DNA of 64,000 bases, taken from the NCBI GenBank assembly GCA_012064415.1, contig SSNU01000310.1, positions 186,001 through 250,000 on the forward strand, given 5' to 3'. The position numbers were made by a program, and so were the translations under genes. The notes beneath the pieces are model-generated. The model was not told the origin of the DNA. It searched no databases and saw nothing but the letters and a program-made list of their open reading frames with translations. This DNA comes from Gyrodactylus bullatarudis. Lineage: Eukaryota; Platyhelminthes; Monogenea; Gyrodactylidea; Gyrodactylidae. Below, piece after piece: positions 40,101 to 51,778 of the stretch; position 1 is the stretch's first letter, and every line of letters starts with the position of its first letter.

Positions 40101-40203
40101 TCTCGTGGAAAATTTCATTGAGTAGAATAAAAATAAAGTCCGATTTGTTAGGCTATTTTAATAATGCAACTAATTTCTTTTCTACAACAGGCATTGAAAT
40201 GAA
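34121..40203 (+). CDS. PPP6R: protein phosphatase 6 regulatory subunit (SAPS domain)
   Basis: Regulatory subunit that recruits the PP6 catalytic subunit. Exons: 34121-34272, 34299-34919, 34954-35189, 35233-35549, 35602-35814, 35852-35916, 35957-36135, 37164-37255, 37285-37401, 37441-37599, 37670-37811, 37845-37954, 38007-38158, 38509-38814, 39368-39434, 40192-40203; 979 aa (human about 870-880). SAPS hallmarks in order: DILSECRFHNPVVIEFFTKP, YAHFATELFLLQCEP, FQYPWNSFLHASVENL (family 'FKYTWNNFLHFQVE'), LLKRIVEEWD, and GGQNAGYTGNLRNLCNLL. The C-terminal 400 residues are acidic, then lysine-rich and disordered. Short introns are 26-52 nt; intron 7 (1,028 nt) holds a hAT-like fossil. The last two exons rest only on phase and on AATAAA at 40303. 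A simpler end is the stop at 38170 with exon 13 unspliced. Confidence 0.88.
36380..37134 (-). pseudogene. decayed hAT-like transposase (CGGBP1-type zinc finger) in a PPP6R intron
   Basis: Antisense to the host gene. The minus-strand frames 37134-36871, 36977-36678 and 36656-36387 read as one protein broken by frameshifts and a stop. The N-terminal part has a BED/CGGBP1-like finger (FQVNPNDELYCKICSKIV). Then comes LLELFLKMDTPLWKLNSPDF and a transposase-like region with VYEVDINGNKYVNCLIGIL, resembling the 'iiDetTd..g.kyv..ivg' block of hAT transposases. It is inactive. I looked for terminal repeats within the intron and could not define them. Confidence 0.65.
39476..40097. mobile_element. 622-bp inverted-repeat MITE-like element
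   Basis: The ends read TTTTTCGCTGATTTCAGAT at the left and its complement at the right. The arms (about 39476-39646 and 39946-40097) stay complementary for about 150-170 bp, including a TACAATAGAGTTATCGAT block and a GGCAAAG...TTGCAGT block. The flanks are T-rich, so a target duplication cannot be fixed. It has no coding capacity and lies in the proposed last intron of PPP6R, just beyond the 3' end of GTF3C2. Confidence 0.8.
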
Positions 40204-40590
40204 TCCCGATTAGAAGAAGCAAGCAACCGGTTGATAAAGTGATAACATTCTCTATTTTTTGTGCATATGAGGCTATAAATTTAATAATCTTGTTGGGAAA
40301 ACAATAAATCCTAAATTTTATTATTCTTGAATAACAAAAATTGGTATTAATGAATTATTATTAAAAATTCAAATTTTCAATATCTTAAAAATCTTGGAAT
40401 CCTTATAAATATATTCTCATACTTTATTTTTACTAGAACGACTTATTATATTTATTTTCAATCTAAGGGAATAAATTAAGAAATTCAATCTAAGAGAATA
40501 TTTTGTATTTCAATCTCGTATATTTATAAAAAAAATATGATTCATTCGGCTGAAATATTTTATCTGATCGCGTATTGAAGTCAAATGATG

Positions 40591-43500
40591 TCATAGGCTT
40601 GTTCTCCTTCTTATAACAGACATAGTGCCATGGTCTGAATCATCTGAAGATATATTTAAGGCTTCAACTGTGCCAAAATTAGGCTGAAATTTGATATCTT
40701 GATTGCTTTCATCAGGATCAATTTTAGACGGTCTAAGTATTCTAGTTGTGGGCTGTTCAATGCTTTCTGTTTTTATCGAATTCTCCGTAGTGATAATTTC
40801 TTTCGGAATTTGAATTGGACTCTTAATCTTTGTTTTTGATAGAGAGTTCGTCACTAGTCCCATATCAATCAAAGAAGCGGAAGGATGATTTTGACTTTCT
40901 TGGGGCTCAGATTTTGTTACGATTTTCTTTGGAGTCATATATTTCTCAATGGAGTTTATGCCTGATGTTCGAGGTGTACGTATGATAGATTTTCTATTTG
41001 AAGTTCGCGTAACCTTGATTTTTTTTGCTGATGAAATAAACTGGTTTAAAGTCTCTCGTTCTAGACCACATTTTTTCTTTCCCACAGGGGAAGAGATAAG
41101 TTTATTACCATTTTTAACTTGGGGATTACCTATTAACCGATTAGAAGTTTCAAGTTCTGTCTCCTGCATTGAATTATTCAATAAAGATTTTTGGTTATTT
41201 ATTCTGGATGAACTTCGAATAATGCGATTTTCTTCAACAACTAATTCAGAGAAAGGTGAATGCAAAAATGTAGTATGAGAGCTGGTTGGACTAGACAATG
41301 TAGACATGCTTCGAGTATTCTTCTTTTCCGGAACATTTAAGCCTTTTGGTTTGTTTTCTTTCTCTTTATTCTTACAGGATGAAGTTGTTTCGAGACTGAT
41401 GTCTGTTATTTGTGAGGAAAATTTATTCGATCTCCTAGAAATGAGTCTGATCGGAATTTCAGAAGATTTTGAATGTAATGCATTGAGATCTGTTTTCTGT
41501 GAAATGTTCTGAACTTTATTTGATGACAATGACTCATCCTCAGTTTTAGAAGTACTGTTCCTAAGATTTCTTTTGGTGAAGAGTTTTTCTGAATTTTCTT
41601 TAACAGAAACTTCAGTATTTGTTTGATTGGATTCATTAAACAATCGAGCTTCGGTGTTTGCCTCATCAGTTTTTTCAATCCTTGAATTCCTAAGCTTTCT
41701 TTTTAAAGGATCTGTCGTATTCTTTACAGTTTTGGTCATTGTGTCACCTTCATTACCTTGGTAAAAATCAATTTGAGGGCTTACAAGCCCATTAATTCGA
41801 GATGACCGTCGAATACTTCTAAGATTTTCATCTGTTTGATGTGAAAGATTTCTTGATTTATGCCCTGATGAGTCTGAAAAACCGGAAAACTCCTTATCGT
41901 TATTATTTTTCATAGAAGTCTTATCTCCAACTTTAGGACTCAAGATTGTCTTGCTCGTATTTTCTTCGTTAGAATGCGAATTAGAATCATTTATAACTCT
42001 TCTTTCGCTGAGTTCAATACTTTTTTCCTGATTTCTTTCTTTCGAGTTAACTTTGGAAGCTCTTTTAATGGGACTATGCGCTTCGTCTCTTGAGATTTCC
42101 ATAGCTCTTTTGCGTGTAGCATATGATTTGGTATTTAGATTCGAGGCTGAACTCTTTTCAACCGCTAGAGGGTCCTCAGGAGTACTTTCGTTTCTGACAA
42201 TACTTTGGGAATTGTACAAAGGAGATTTGATTAATGCTGAAATGTTTGTTCTCTGTTTGGGTGTTGAATTCATCGTAGGTAACTGTGTTTCAGAAGAGTT
42301 GTCATCCTTCATTTTTTTAGTTGGTTTTTGCCCTGAAAAGAATTTGAACTGACAGACAGGATTACGCCTAGGAGATAATTTTTTTCCATTATGAGTTTTT
42401 TTCGTAGGCCTTATGAAAGAGCAAATCATCTTTCTTTGATTAAACTCTTTTTTCAAAATTTGATTGGCTATATCAATGAGAGCTGAAGAATTATTATTTG
42501 ATGTCTGGGATTCAGAATTTTCCTCGTAATCTTGTTTGAAAAATTCATTTTGAGGAAGATTCAAGTTAAAAGATTCTATTGAGATCTCAGTGTTTACTAC
42601 CTGATCGTCGTTGAAAGATGGCACATTTCTTGGATTAGACTTCGGAACAGTGATGAATCTGATTTTCTTGGAACTGTCATCAGAATTAAACTTTTTGATG
42701 CCCAACTTTGAGTCTTCAATTTCACTTTCTTCGTCTGAACTATCTCTTTCTCCAGCAATGCTAACAATATCAGCAAAACTTTGAGATTTATTCTCAATGA
42801 ATGAAGATGACTCAAATGGTCTTTTGTTTTCGCTATTTATATCTGTCTCAACTTCAGAAAATACTTCGCCAGCTTTTTCTAAGCCAATAACAACATTCTC
42901 TTCATCACTTGATATTGAAGACGAAGGACTTGAAAAGTATCGAGGAGATGGCATAGTGGAGGCTTCTTCATTTGAATTATTAGATGAGTTCTTTTTAAAT
43001 TTCTCTAATTCTTCAGCACATATTTCATTAAAGTATGCTTGAGTTGAGTCTGCTTCAGGAATGTTTTTGGTAATCGTTATATCTGTTTCATTAATCACCA
43101 TAGAATTCTCTGAACTCCTTAGTTCAGAAAGATTTTGATTTTTTTCATTTAGAGTTCCAGAAACATCGGATGCATTGATAACTGTAGTATCTTGAGTATT
43201 TTTAATTGTAGCCATATTATGAGTTTTTTCATGTATGTTACCAGAAACATCAGCTTCGTAGAGAGAAGTGGATGAATTATTTGATTGAGAATCATTTTCA
43301 GTAAGTGAATTTTCTTTATCCGAGATTTCTGTCCAACTAGTATCAGTATCATGATATTTAACGCTGACATTGCTACAATTTGATTCAGAAGACGAACTAG
43401 CTTCAGATTCTGAATCAGAATCAGGCTCTGAGGATTCAGAAACATCGTTAGAACGTTTTTTTTCTTGAAGTTTCTTGAAGCCTTTGCTGAATTCCAATGT

Positions 43501-45639
43501 TTTTATGGAATAGAACGATCCCATTTTAGTTTCTACAGGATTAGGCTGTTTAAGAATTTTGGGTAAATCATTATGATAAAATTCCCCATCAAGACAATGA
43601 AACTGAATAAGACCTATCCGCATACTCATTGCCCACCAAGTTGATGCATTGAGATTTTGATTGAATTTGATCTGAGAAAAGAAAAATGAAAATCTTAATC
43701 TTTCAAAGAATAACATGATCATTTTCAATTAAACTAACTTTATTTGCATTAAAATACTTGTGGATTTTTATCAGGTAAGCGTCTTTTAATGTATCTTTTG
43801 CCTAAAGAAAAGAAGAATCAATTGAATTTCATTTTTTCGCTAGTAATAACTCACTTTAGTTGAAACATGAACTCTGTAATTTCGAATATCAGTTTCTTCG
43901 GTATTCTTCAAGTCAAACCGAAACAAAACTTTATGAATCTAAAAATTAATTTCATCAATAATCACTAATTACCTTATTAAAGAATCTTGGGAGTGGATTA
44001 ATCGGTTGGCGTTGATCACTAAGAGGGGAACAAATTTGGACTCCTCCATTCGAATCGACAGCGATGACAACATTAAGCAACTCACTGAAGTCCATTGACT
44101 TGAGTAAATTTTAAAAATCAAAATATTTAAATCGATAATTTCTTTTCTTTACTCAACTCACCTTGACTGAGCCATTACTAAATGGAATTAACAATTTAAA
44201 ATTGTGGGAGGGATGACTTGGTAAGAAACTGTTTATATAATTTTCCTCTATTGTCTTTGACGGTTTTTCCGCACTTCCAACAATAAACATGTCTGGTCTT
44301 GTAACTGGCCAAACAACGAGAGCTTCACCTCCAAGACGAGCGGGAATATGATCAATTAAGGGATTCAATAATCCAATATAACTGCAATCATTTAAATTAT
44401 ACAAACGAATATGGTTGTCAAAAGAACTAACTACCAATGTAGATAAGTTATATGGATTAAATGTTAGAGAACAAGTTGGAGAGTGTGACAATCTGTGCAA
44501 GAATGAAGGACGAAGGGTACAAGGTTCAGATTCGCTCTGTCCCATTCTAAAATTTAGAGAATTTAAAAAGTCCATTTCATAAATTCCAATGTATCCGGTA
44601 GAATAACCAATACCAAGAATCGAAGGATTCTCCCTTACAATGGAGAGACAGGTTGGCCAACCAATTTTAATACTTGGCTTTCCTATTCAAAAGATTATAA
44701 TTGAGTAAAAGTTACCATGATGCGGAGAAAGCAGTATTATTGATGAATTTGGAATTTTGAAACAGTTCAACTTAGTTTTTTCGTTCGAGTTAAATTTTGG
44801 AATTGAGATAATTCGCACAAATCCATCATTTGTACAAACAATGAGATTTCCGATGAAATCAGATCTTGGTTTATATTGGAATGGTAGCCATTTCAATGCA
44901 GATATAAAGCCCCAATCTAACTCGAAAATTGCAACAAGTTTTGGAATTATCCTAAAAATAAGTTTATATTCAAGTTACTTGTTTTTTACTAGTTTTAATT
45001 CTCCTAAGTCCCAAATCTGCAAATATGATTTTGTTTCTTTGTCATTAAATGAACAATAGAGTGGGGAATAATCAACTTTATCATATACTCCGACAGCAAT
45101 ATATTGAGAAGATTTCTGATTCTTTCTATCGAAAAACCAGTCAAAGTCAGAAATTGGAAGTCCAGTGTTCAAAATATAGTTGGCTAAGATGATCATAAAG
45201 CTATGAATAATCTTACCTTCATTGAAATTGAGTGGTTTTACTCTAAAAGAAGAGCTTGAATCAAATGTTATATCCGGAGATTCATATAAAATAGATCTAA
45301 AAGTGGATAACTTTTATAAATTTACTCGTCGAATTCCAAATTTATATACTGAGAATGATTTGGATATAGTTTAATAATGAATTTTTCATAGTTTAAATTG
45401 TTATTTTTGGAAAATGTTTCCAATTCGTTACTCCCGAGAATTTTGATATTTCTTTTAAATTGGGCAAGAGACCAATCTTTATTCGAAGTATTTTTTGGAG
45501 ATTTGAATAAATTGTGAAGATGATGAAAAATCCTATGCGCTGTCTGACTGTTGCCTTTAACACATGTATTTGAAGGCGTTGTTGCTGAGCTTTCAGACTC
45601 TGCATTTTCATATGATCTATTAGACTCTTTGGATATCAT
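40591..45639 (-). CDS. GTF3C2: TFIIIC subunit GTF3C2-like WD40 protein with very long C-terminal tail
   Basis: Subunit of TFIIIC, which recruits RNA polymerase III to tRNA genes. Exons (minus): 45639-45326, 45296-45217, 45183-44979, 44951-44716, 44682-44162, 44098-43973, 43938-43855, 43801-43739, 43671-40591; introns 29, 33, 27, 33, 63, 34, 53 and 67 nt; 1,569 aa versus about 910 in human. The WD40 part (about 100-580) has the family pattern: GLPISDFDWFF, LQIWDLGEL, FELDWGFISALKWLP, GNLIVCTNDGFVRIISIP, and the final blade NANKIKFNQNLNASTWW...GLIQFHCLDG (human '[29 protein letters not shown]'). The last 980 residues, all in one exon, are Ser/Asn/Lys/Glu-rich and disordered, with recurring RSSRI/RNS motifs and a 28-residue tandem duplication (43084-43251). 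AATAAA (minus) lies at about 40456. The family call rests on the WD40 half only. Confidence 0.8.
43084..43251 (-). repeat. GTF3C2: 84-bp tandem duplication inside the GTF3C2 tail
   Basis: Two adjacent 28-residue units begin DVSGNIHEKTHN and DVSGTLNEKNQN and end TTVINAS and SMVINET. They have diverged by many substitutions but not in length, so the duplication is old and in frame. Confidence 0.7.
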
Positions 45640-45947
45640 TTTTAATATTCACATTTTATAAAAAAATTCAAAAATGACTTCTTTTTTAAAGTCTAACTTT
45701 TGAAAGTATTTTTGTTTTAAAATTTTGGAACTTTCTTAAGCCATATTTTGTTGAAAAGTGCCAAGAAAATATTGACTATCCTTTCATCGCGTAAGTTTAT
45801 ATGTTTGCAAACTGAATTATCACTTATAATCTATTAAAAACATTGCATATCAATCCCTACAAACTCTAACTCACGCATCTATTTCCAGTTTTCCTGTCTA
45901 TTAGATTTCTCATGAACTGGATTGACACACAGGATTAAAAACTCGAA
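45640..45947. promoter_or_regulatory. compact divergent promoter, GTF3C2 (-) and BET (+)
   Basis: Only 308 bp separate the two start codons, so both 5'UTRs and core promoters must fit here. The sequence is AT-rich with no recognised motif. Both genes encode general transcription factors, so shared control is plausible but unproven. Confidence 0.55.
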
Positions 45948-48900
45948 ATGGATTCACAAAAAGCTCGTCCTACTAAAAGAACAACAAATCAGTTAGAGTT
46001 CATTAAGAGGGATGTTGTGGGTCGATTGATGAAAGAGAAATTCGTGTGGCCTTTCACAAAGCCAGTAGACCACCAACGTTTGAATTTACCCGTAAGTATT
46101 TTTGTACTTATTTGTGTTATTTAATAGGACTATCCTAAAATTATTAAACATCCTATGGACTTGGGAACATTGAAACAAAGGCTAAATCTCAAATTCTATC
46201 ACTCTGCTGCTGAATGCATCGAAGATTTATTTTCCATGTTCCGAAATTGTTATATTTTTAACAAACCTGGCGATGATGTTGTTGCAATGGCAATCAAACT
46301 AGAAAATATCGCCCGGGAAAAACTTAAAGATATGCCTCATCCAGAAATGGAAATATCCACTGCTCAAAAGACAAAATCTCGTCCTTCTGCTGTTAGTGAA
46401 AGTAGTAGTATTGCTAGTTTCACGAATACTGACATGAATAATGGGACAGGAGAAAAAAAATTAAAAAGGCCTAAAGATTCTTTTAATTTTGATGACATTC
46501 CTGGGACTCCTACCTCAATCGATGAAATTAAAAGTAAAGTAATTAAAAAACCAAAGACAGAAGAACGACAAATTAGCAAACGGCCCCGTCTATCTGAGTC
46601 TTTGAAAGCATGCAGCAACGTATTGAAGGAAATATCCTCACAAAAGTATAGAGTTAGTAATCCTTTCTTTAAAAATTAAATAATTTCTAAAATTTACTTG
46701 TTTAGGATCTCAATCATCTGTTTCTGAAACCTGTTGATGCTGAAGCTTTAGGCCTTCATGATTACCACGATATAATTACTAATCCAATGGATCTCAGTAC
46801 CATCCGAACTAAACTTGAAAATGGACAGTACAAAAATAAAAATGAATTTGCTGATGATTTTCGCCTCATGTTTAGCAATTGCTTTAAATATAATGGCGAA
46901 GAAAGCGAAGTCGCAAATATTTGTCGAACGCTTCAAAATATTTTCGAAGATAATTATTCTAAAATTGCGGATGAAGATGTTGGAAGTGACCTTTCTAGTA
47001 GTATAGTACTTCCGGACGCAAGCAAATCTATCGACCCCAATTTGTATCAAGCTCTTCAAAATGTTATTAGAGACCATCAAAAGTTATCAGCTCAGTATGC
47101 GAAATTTGGTGAAGAACTTCAACGCTCCACTACCAACCTTAATAACATTGTGTCAGCTTTAAATATTTCTATTGATTCCGTTTCCAATCCTATCAGTAAT
47201 CTATCCAAGAAAAAAAGTATGTTACAGCATGAAATTTTTTTTTTTTTTTCTAATATTTTCTCTATCAAGGTACTCCATCTTCGAAACTTCCATCAGACAG
47301 TTTTGATTACCTTGGGAATTCTAAGTATGAAAATATTTCAGATCATTAAAATAAATCATTTTACATTTTTACTATTTAATAGGAAATCCCAAAAGTCATC
47401 TCAGAAGAAGAAAAGAAATTCCAGTGAGTTTTTATGATGAATTTTGAAAATTTGCAAATATTAATTAGACGATATTTATTCTCTTTAGGTGGAGTTAATA
47501 ATAGTCAACTTAATAATGATAATAATACAAATCAAGTTCAAATGCCATTACAAGGGAATGGTAATTCCAATTTCAATCAAAACAGCCAATCGCAATCCAT
47601 GGTTAGCAACAGTGGTCAACTAACGAATGCATCTCAACCTGCAGTTGAAGTAAAGCCCATGACCTATGATGAAAAACGACAATTGTCTTTAGATATAAAT
47701 AAATTACCTGGAGAGAAATTAGGTCGAGTTGTTCAAATTATTCAACAGCGTGAACCATCTCATAGAGATTGTAATCCTGATGAAATTGAAATTGATTTCG
47801 AGACCCTTCAGCACTCAACATTGCGTGAACTTGAAAAATATGTTAGAGCAGTTTTGTCTAAACAACAAAAGCATGGAAACAATAACACCTTCAAATATAC
47901 GAAGTCCAATAACTCAGGAGGAAATTCCAAGAAGTCAAATCAGAACAGTGAAGAACAAACATCCAAAAAGAAGGAAGAAATCGAAAACCGCTTAAAAAGT
48001 TTAACAAACCAACCGAATTCTAATAACCAGTTTAATAACAGGAATGGTGAGTTATCAGCAAGGATGAAATTGTTGAAAATAAGTAACATTATTTAAAATT
48101 TTTAGGTCCTGATCAGGGTGCTGCAGGAAATTTGTCTCCGTCTTCATCAAGTTCCAGTGATTCTGAAAGTTCTTCAGATTCCAGCGATGAATCCGATAGC
48201 TCAGACTCTAAGAGCGATAGTGAGTCACGTTAAGTCTTCGGACGTCAATTTTCTCGACAAAAATTCCGAAATTATAAATTAAGTTTCATCCATTATTGAA
48301 TTGTCAGCCTAACTTAGTCATTGTTCTTAATGATGGGTTCTTTATAAAATACTGTAAATATTTTATATATTTGAAAATTTTCTTATCTTGGATATCTGTA
48401 TCGAAGTGAAGTTGTAAATAAAATCAATTAACCTTATTCCAACCGAATTGAACATGATGTACATAAACGCATTTCTTAAAACTTAGATGCCATAATTGTA
48501 AAAGATACTTCCATGTTTTTAAATTATTGTGAATATAAATATTATTTCGTCGCAAAACAGATGTAATACTCCTAACTTCAAAGAACTTGCATGTGGAAGA
48601 AAGAGCATTCAGATCTCTTAGCCTTCATTATGAAAATTTTGAACCCAATACCCTTGATGAAAAAATACTTTACTGAAAGCATTTTGTACAGAAATTAGGA
48701 AGATTAAACTCATCTTAAATTGTTATGCTTATTGAATCTAAATATTGATTTTGCTTGTAACGTACTTTGAATCATTTGTTAAATTTAACTACTTAAAATA
48801 ACATTAAATGTTTGATTTGAGGTGGATTATCTTAAATAAAACTCAATTATAATTTGATTATTAAAAGTCTTTTGATCTTAAAGGAGCCTAAAATTGTATC

Positions 48901-50891
48901 TTGCACTTGACTCCCTGAGCTTTTTGGGTAAAGTTCCGTGTCTCTCTATGAAAGTATAAAAATTTCATTCAAAATTAATTTCGTAAATTAAAGCGAGTGT
49001 GGAGCCTATGTCAAATGAGAAAGACCGGATCCACCCAATCTACTCAGATCCTTGTGAAATTGGAAGATATCATTTTGGTGATCCTTTAGGATCAAGTTTG
49101 ACCAATAACTATCATCTAATTTCTTGATCTTTATTCAGATCAACCAAAAAAGAGCAATAATAATTTGAATAATCAGCCCAAGCCAAACAGCCCATTGCAA
49201 AATGAAATATCCTCTACTGGTCCACAGGCAATTTGGGCAAAGAATAAACCTGATGAATCTTTAAATCCAAATCGACAAGAGGAAAGATTTTTTCCTTCAA
49301 ACTCTGCAAAGAATCTTTCTCATGACATTTCTGGACATGGCTCCACCTCGCATTTGAATCAACAACAGTCTATGTCTTCTTTGAATGTGTTTAATATGAA
49401 TCCTAATTTAGATTCCAATTTGTCTGGCATTCAGCCTAATTTCCCTTCTAGTTCGGGTAATAAGAGTATACCCAATCAAGAAAATAGTTCTTTTGTAGAT
49501 GATAGCAATTCAGATCAACTCCTCAACAAGTCTAATAAGGGCTTAGGTCAAAGCGAGAAAAATGCAGCGGCTTTACAAATCATGAAAGAAGCCCGTCGTC
49601 AAACTGAATGGTCTTCTCGAGAGGCCCAGGAAAAAGCTGATAAAGATCGATTGGAAGCAGAAAAAAAGAAAATGGAGATAGAAGCTGTTCGCGAAAATGA
49701 ACGAAAAAAAGAGGAAGAACGAAAAAAAATTAAGGAAGCCAGAAGACAAGAAGAGAAACGACGTAGAATGGTTCGTTAAAATGATTATTTTATAAATTTC
49801 CTAGTACTTTTAGAATCAATCAATCGACTAATGATTTATCTGAATATTTAATGCCAAGTCTCATCATCAGATTTCAGAAATTTTACACCATTTCTTCATT
49901 AATTCTCTTTTGTTGGAAAATAATTTGTCTTTACTCTTAAAATTAAAACCTATTACTATTTTTAAGGTTCTTATGGAGATTGATTCAGATTTTAATGATT
50001 CTTACTAAGATCCTTTGTTGAATCTGGAGAACGTGTTATGATTCATAAATATGATTCTCTGTTTAAAGAATTCGGGAAAGGTCTTCGTATTCATATAAAA
50101 AAATATCTTCAACTTCACAGAGTTATTGAGTTATCTAAGGAGCAGAAAGAAATCTTGTCTCTTGGTCCTAATTTTTGTATCCCTAAAAGAAATAATGAAA
50201 TTGAAGAGAAGGCTTTCGAACATTTAATGTATTACTATTTTGATTAAACTTTTGCAAATCACATGAATTATGGTTGAGATGGGATTTCGTTCCCTAATTT
50301 GAATTTTTAAACCCTAATTATATTCATAAGATTATCAATGGCCTTATTAGATGCCAATTTTTTTCGACTCTTTTTGACCAGTGTCCTATTTGTAAACAAG
50401 TCAGAGTATAAATATCATTCATTAGTTTTTTGTATATTTTAAGATATTCAAGCCCTCGAGAATTTTGCTTATTATTTATGCCGTTCTAGGTGCTTAGGTA
50501 ATATATCCCACAAGAACGTCTTTTTTGGTAATGGATTAGCCCATGTCGCTGAATGTTACAGCTTAAATGGATCGCTTATACTAATGGATCCCACCGAGAC
50601 TGGTACGAAGTGGGCGAATCCATTACCAAATAAGACGTTCCTGTGGGATATACACCTAAGCACCTAGAACGAAATATTTCTAGTAACCTTTGTAAGTATA
50701 GGTGCTGCACTATTCATTATTATTCATGGATTATTAAAAGGTTCTTAATTGAATATTTTTGTAAATAGGCAATTCCCGGTAGTACTGAACGAATCAACGC
50801 TCACGAATTGTTGACTGAGTTTGAAACTGGCCTAGATATTGCCTTCATTGACGCTTGTTACTTCCCTTCGAATGGACGTGTTTGCAATTAA
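45948..50891 (+). CDS. BET family double-bromodomain protein (BRD2/3/4-like), with short and long isoforms
   Basis: Binds acetylated histones and promotes Pol II elongation. Exons: 45948-46091, 46128-46652, 46706-47216, 47270-47324, 47383-47423, 47489-48046, then 48106-48233 (short form, 653 aa) or 48106-48219 plus 49139-49770 and a last exon (long form). BD1 (about 23-105) has the acetyl-lysine Asn in [13 protein letters not shown]2 (about 224-310) has [16 protein letters not shown] and NCFKYN. The NET domain (about 480-550) starts [20 protein letters not shown], then a polyserine-acidic SEED tail. The long form adds an E/K/R coiled coil like the BRD4 C-terminus. Two last exons fit in phase: 49967-50008 (ending DSDFNDSY) and 50769-50891 ([15 protein letters not shown], resembling the BRD4 end MNFQSDLLSIFEENL). 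AATAAA occurs at 48417 (short) and 51107 (long). Confidence 0.92.
48234..49138 (+). other. BET 3'UTR (short form) / intron (long form)
   Basis: Starts after the short-form TAA and ends at the TTATTCAG acceptor of exon 8. It carries AATAAA at 48417, consistent with an intronic polyadenylation site. I see no repeat or separate gene in it. Confidence 0.6.
50038..50247 (+). pseudogene. small retroelement-like ORF fragment in the BET 3' intron
   Basis: A 69-codon frame containing [20 protein letters not shown], which resembles the short 'LS...E...VLSLGxxFxPTP' block found upstream of the polymerase in some retroelements such as Penelope-like elements. No polymerase follows. It could also be chance; the call rests on one motif. 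Confidence 0.35.
50482..50671. mobile_element. 190-bp foldback MITE
   Basis: An almost complete palindrome. The outer 60 bases (from CGTTCTAGGTGCTTAGGT) are repeated in inverse orientation at the right end, with a short unpaired centre of about 65 bases. There is no coding capacity. It sits in the 998-bp intron that the distal BET last exon would need. Confidence 0.82.
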
Positions 50892-51778
50892 TCATTTTAT
50901 GCTTACCCACCCTGATAGAAAATAAGATGTTGTTATATATGTTCATGCCGGCAAAAGTATTCCATAAACTCATGACTAATTTAACGTTATTCCTATTATT
51001 ACAAATTGTTGAGAACAAGCTTAACAATAAAAATTTAAAAATCTATGTAAAAATGTCTATTTACTGGATAATTTTAAAATTGTATTATCTATTAGTGTTA
51101 ATTTTGAATAAATGAAGAAATATTGTCTTTCCGAAAATATCCCTATTTTTGGCAGCCTGAATCACTGTATTGCAATTTAGAAAAGTTATAAAGTATACTT
51201 TATACGTACAGTCAGAGGGCTATTCGATTAATCAATATCTCTCACCTGGCTAGTGTCCATTGTTGTTTTTAAAGGACCTTGAATGCAATTAAGTGAGGCA
51301 TTAACTTAAAAAGTTTAACTGATCTATTTTGGGTTTCTTAATTGGTCATTTTTCAATTGGACGATACACAAGAGTCTCTTGATGAGATACAATACGCTTT
51401 TTTATCTGTAAATCAATCAACTATGAAAAAATTTTGTTTTTATTTAAAGTTTTTATTCTCTTGTTCGAAGCTCTTACAACAGATAGTTTTTTAATAATTT
51501 ATTAAATTAAATAAATTGATAAAATAAAGTCAATAAATCTTTTTTCGCATCTTCTTCGAATGAAATAAGAAACCATTTCCAATTGGGAGAGAAAGTTCAT
51601 TGAATGCTTATTGTATTTTGAAAATAGTGAATGGCGCAGAAAGAAAAATAAATTTCTAGAAAAAAATATTCTTTTTGATAAAAATAAACTCAGTGATTTT
51701 CATATTAGGTATAATATTAGTATGCCTCATTTACCAAGGATATTGATTATAATAGACCCCTTGTATTAACTATTTTCT
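50892..51778. other. convergent intergenic region, BET (+) and ADCY (-)
   Basis: Holds AATAAA at 51107 for the BET gene and TTTATT (poly(A) on the minus strand) at about 51497 for the cyclase. Otherwise AT-rich with nothing recognised. Confidence 0.5.

Noticed and set aside
40949..43042. Several 60-109 codon frames antisense to the GTF3C2 tail
   Set aside because: They are shadows of a 1,000-codon real frame in low-complexity sequence and show no family motif.
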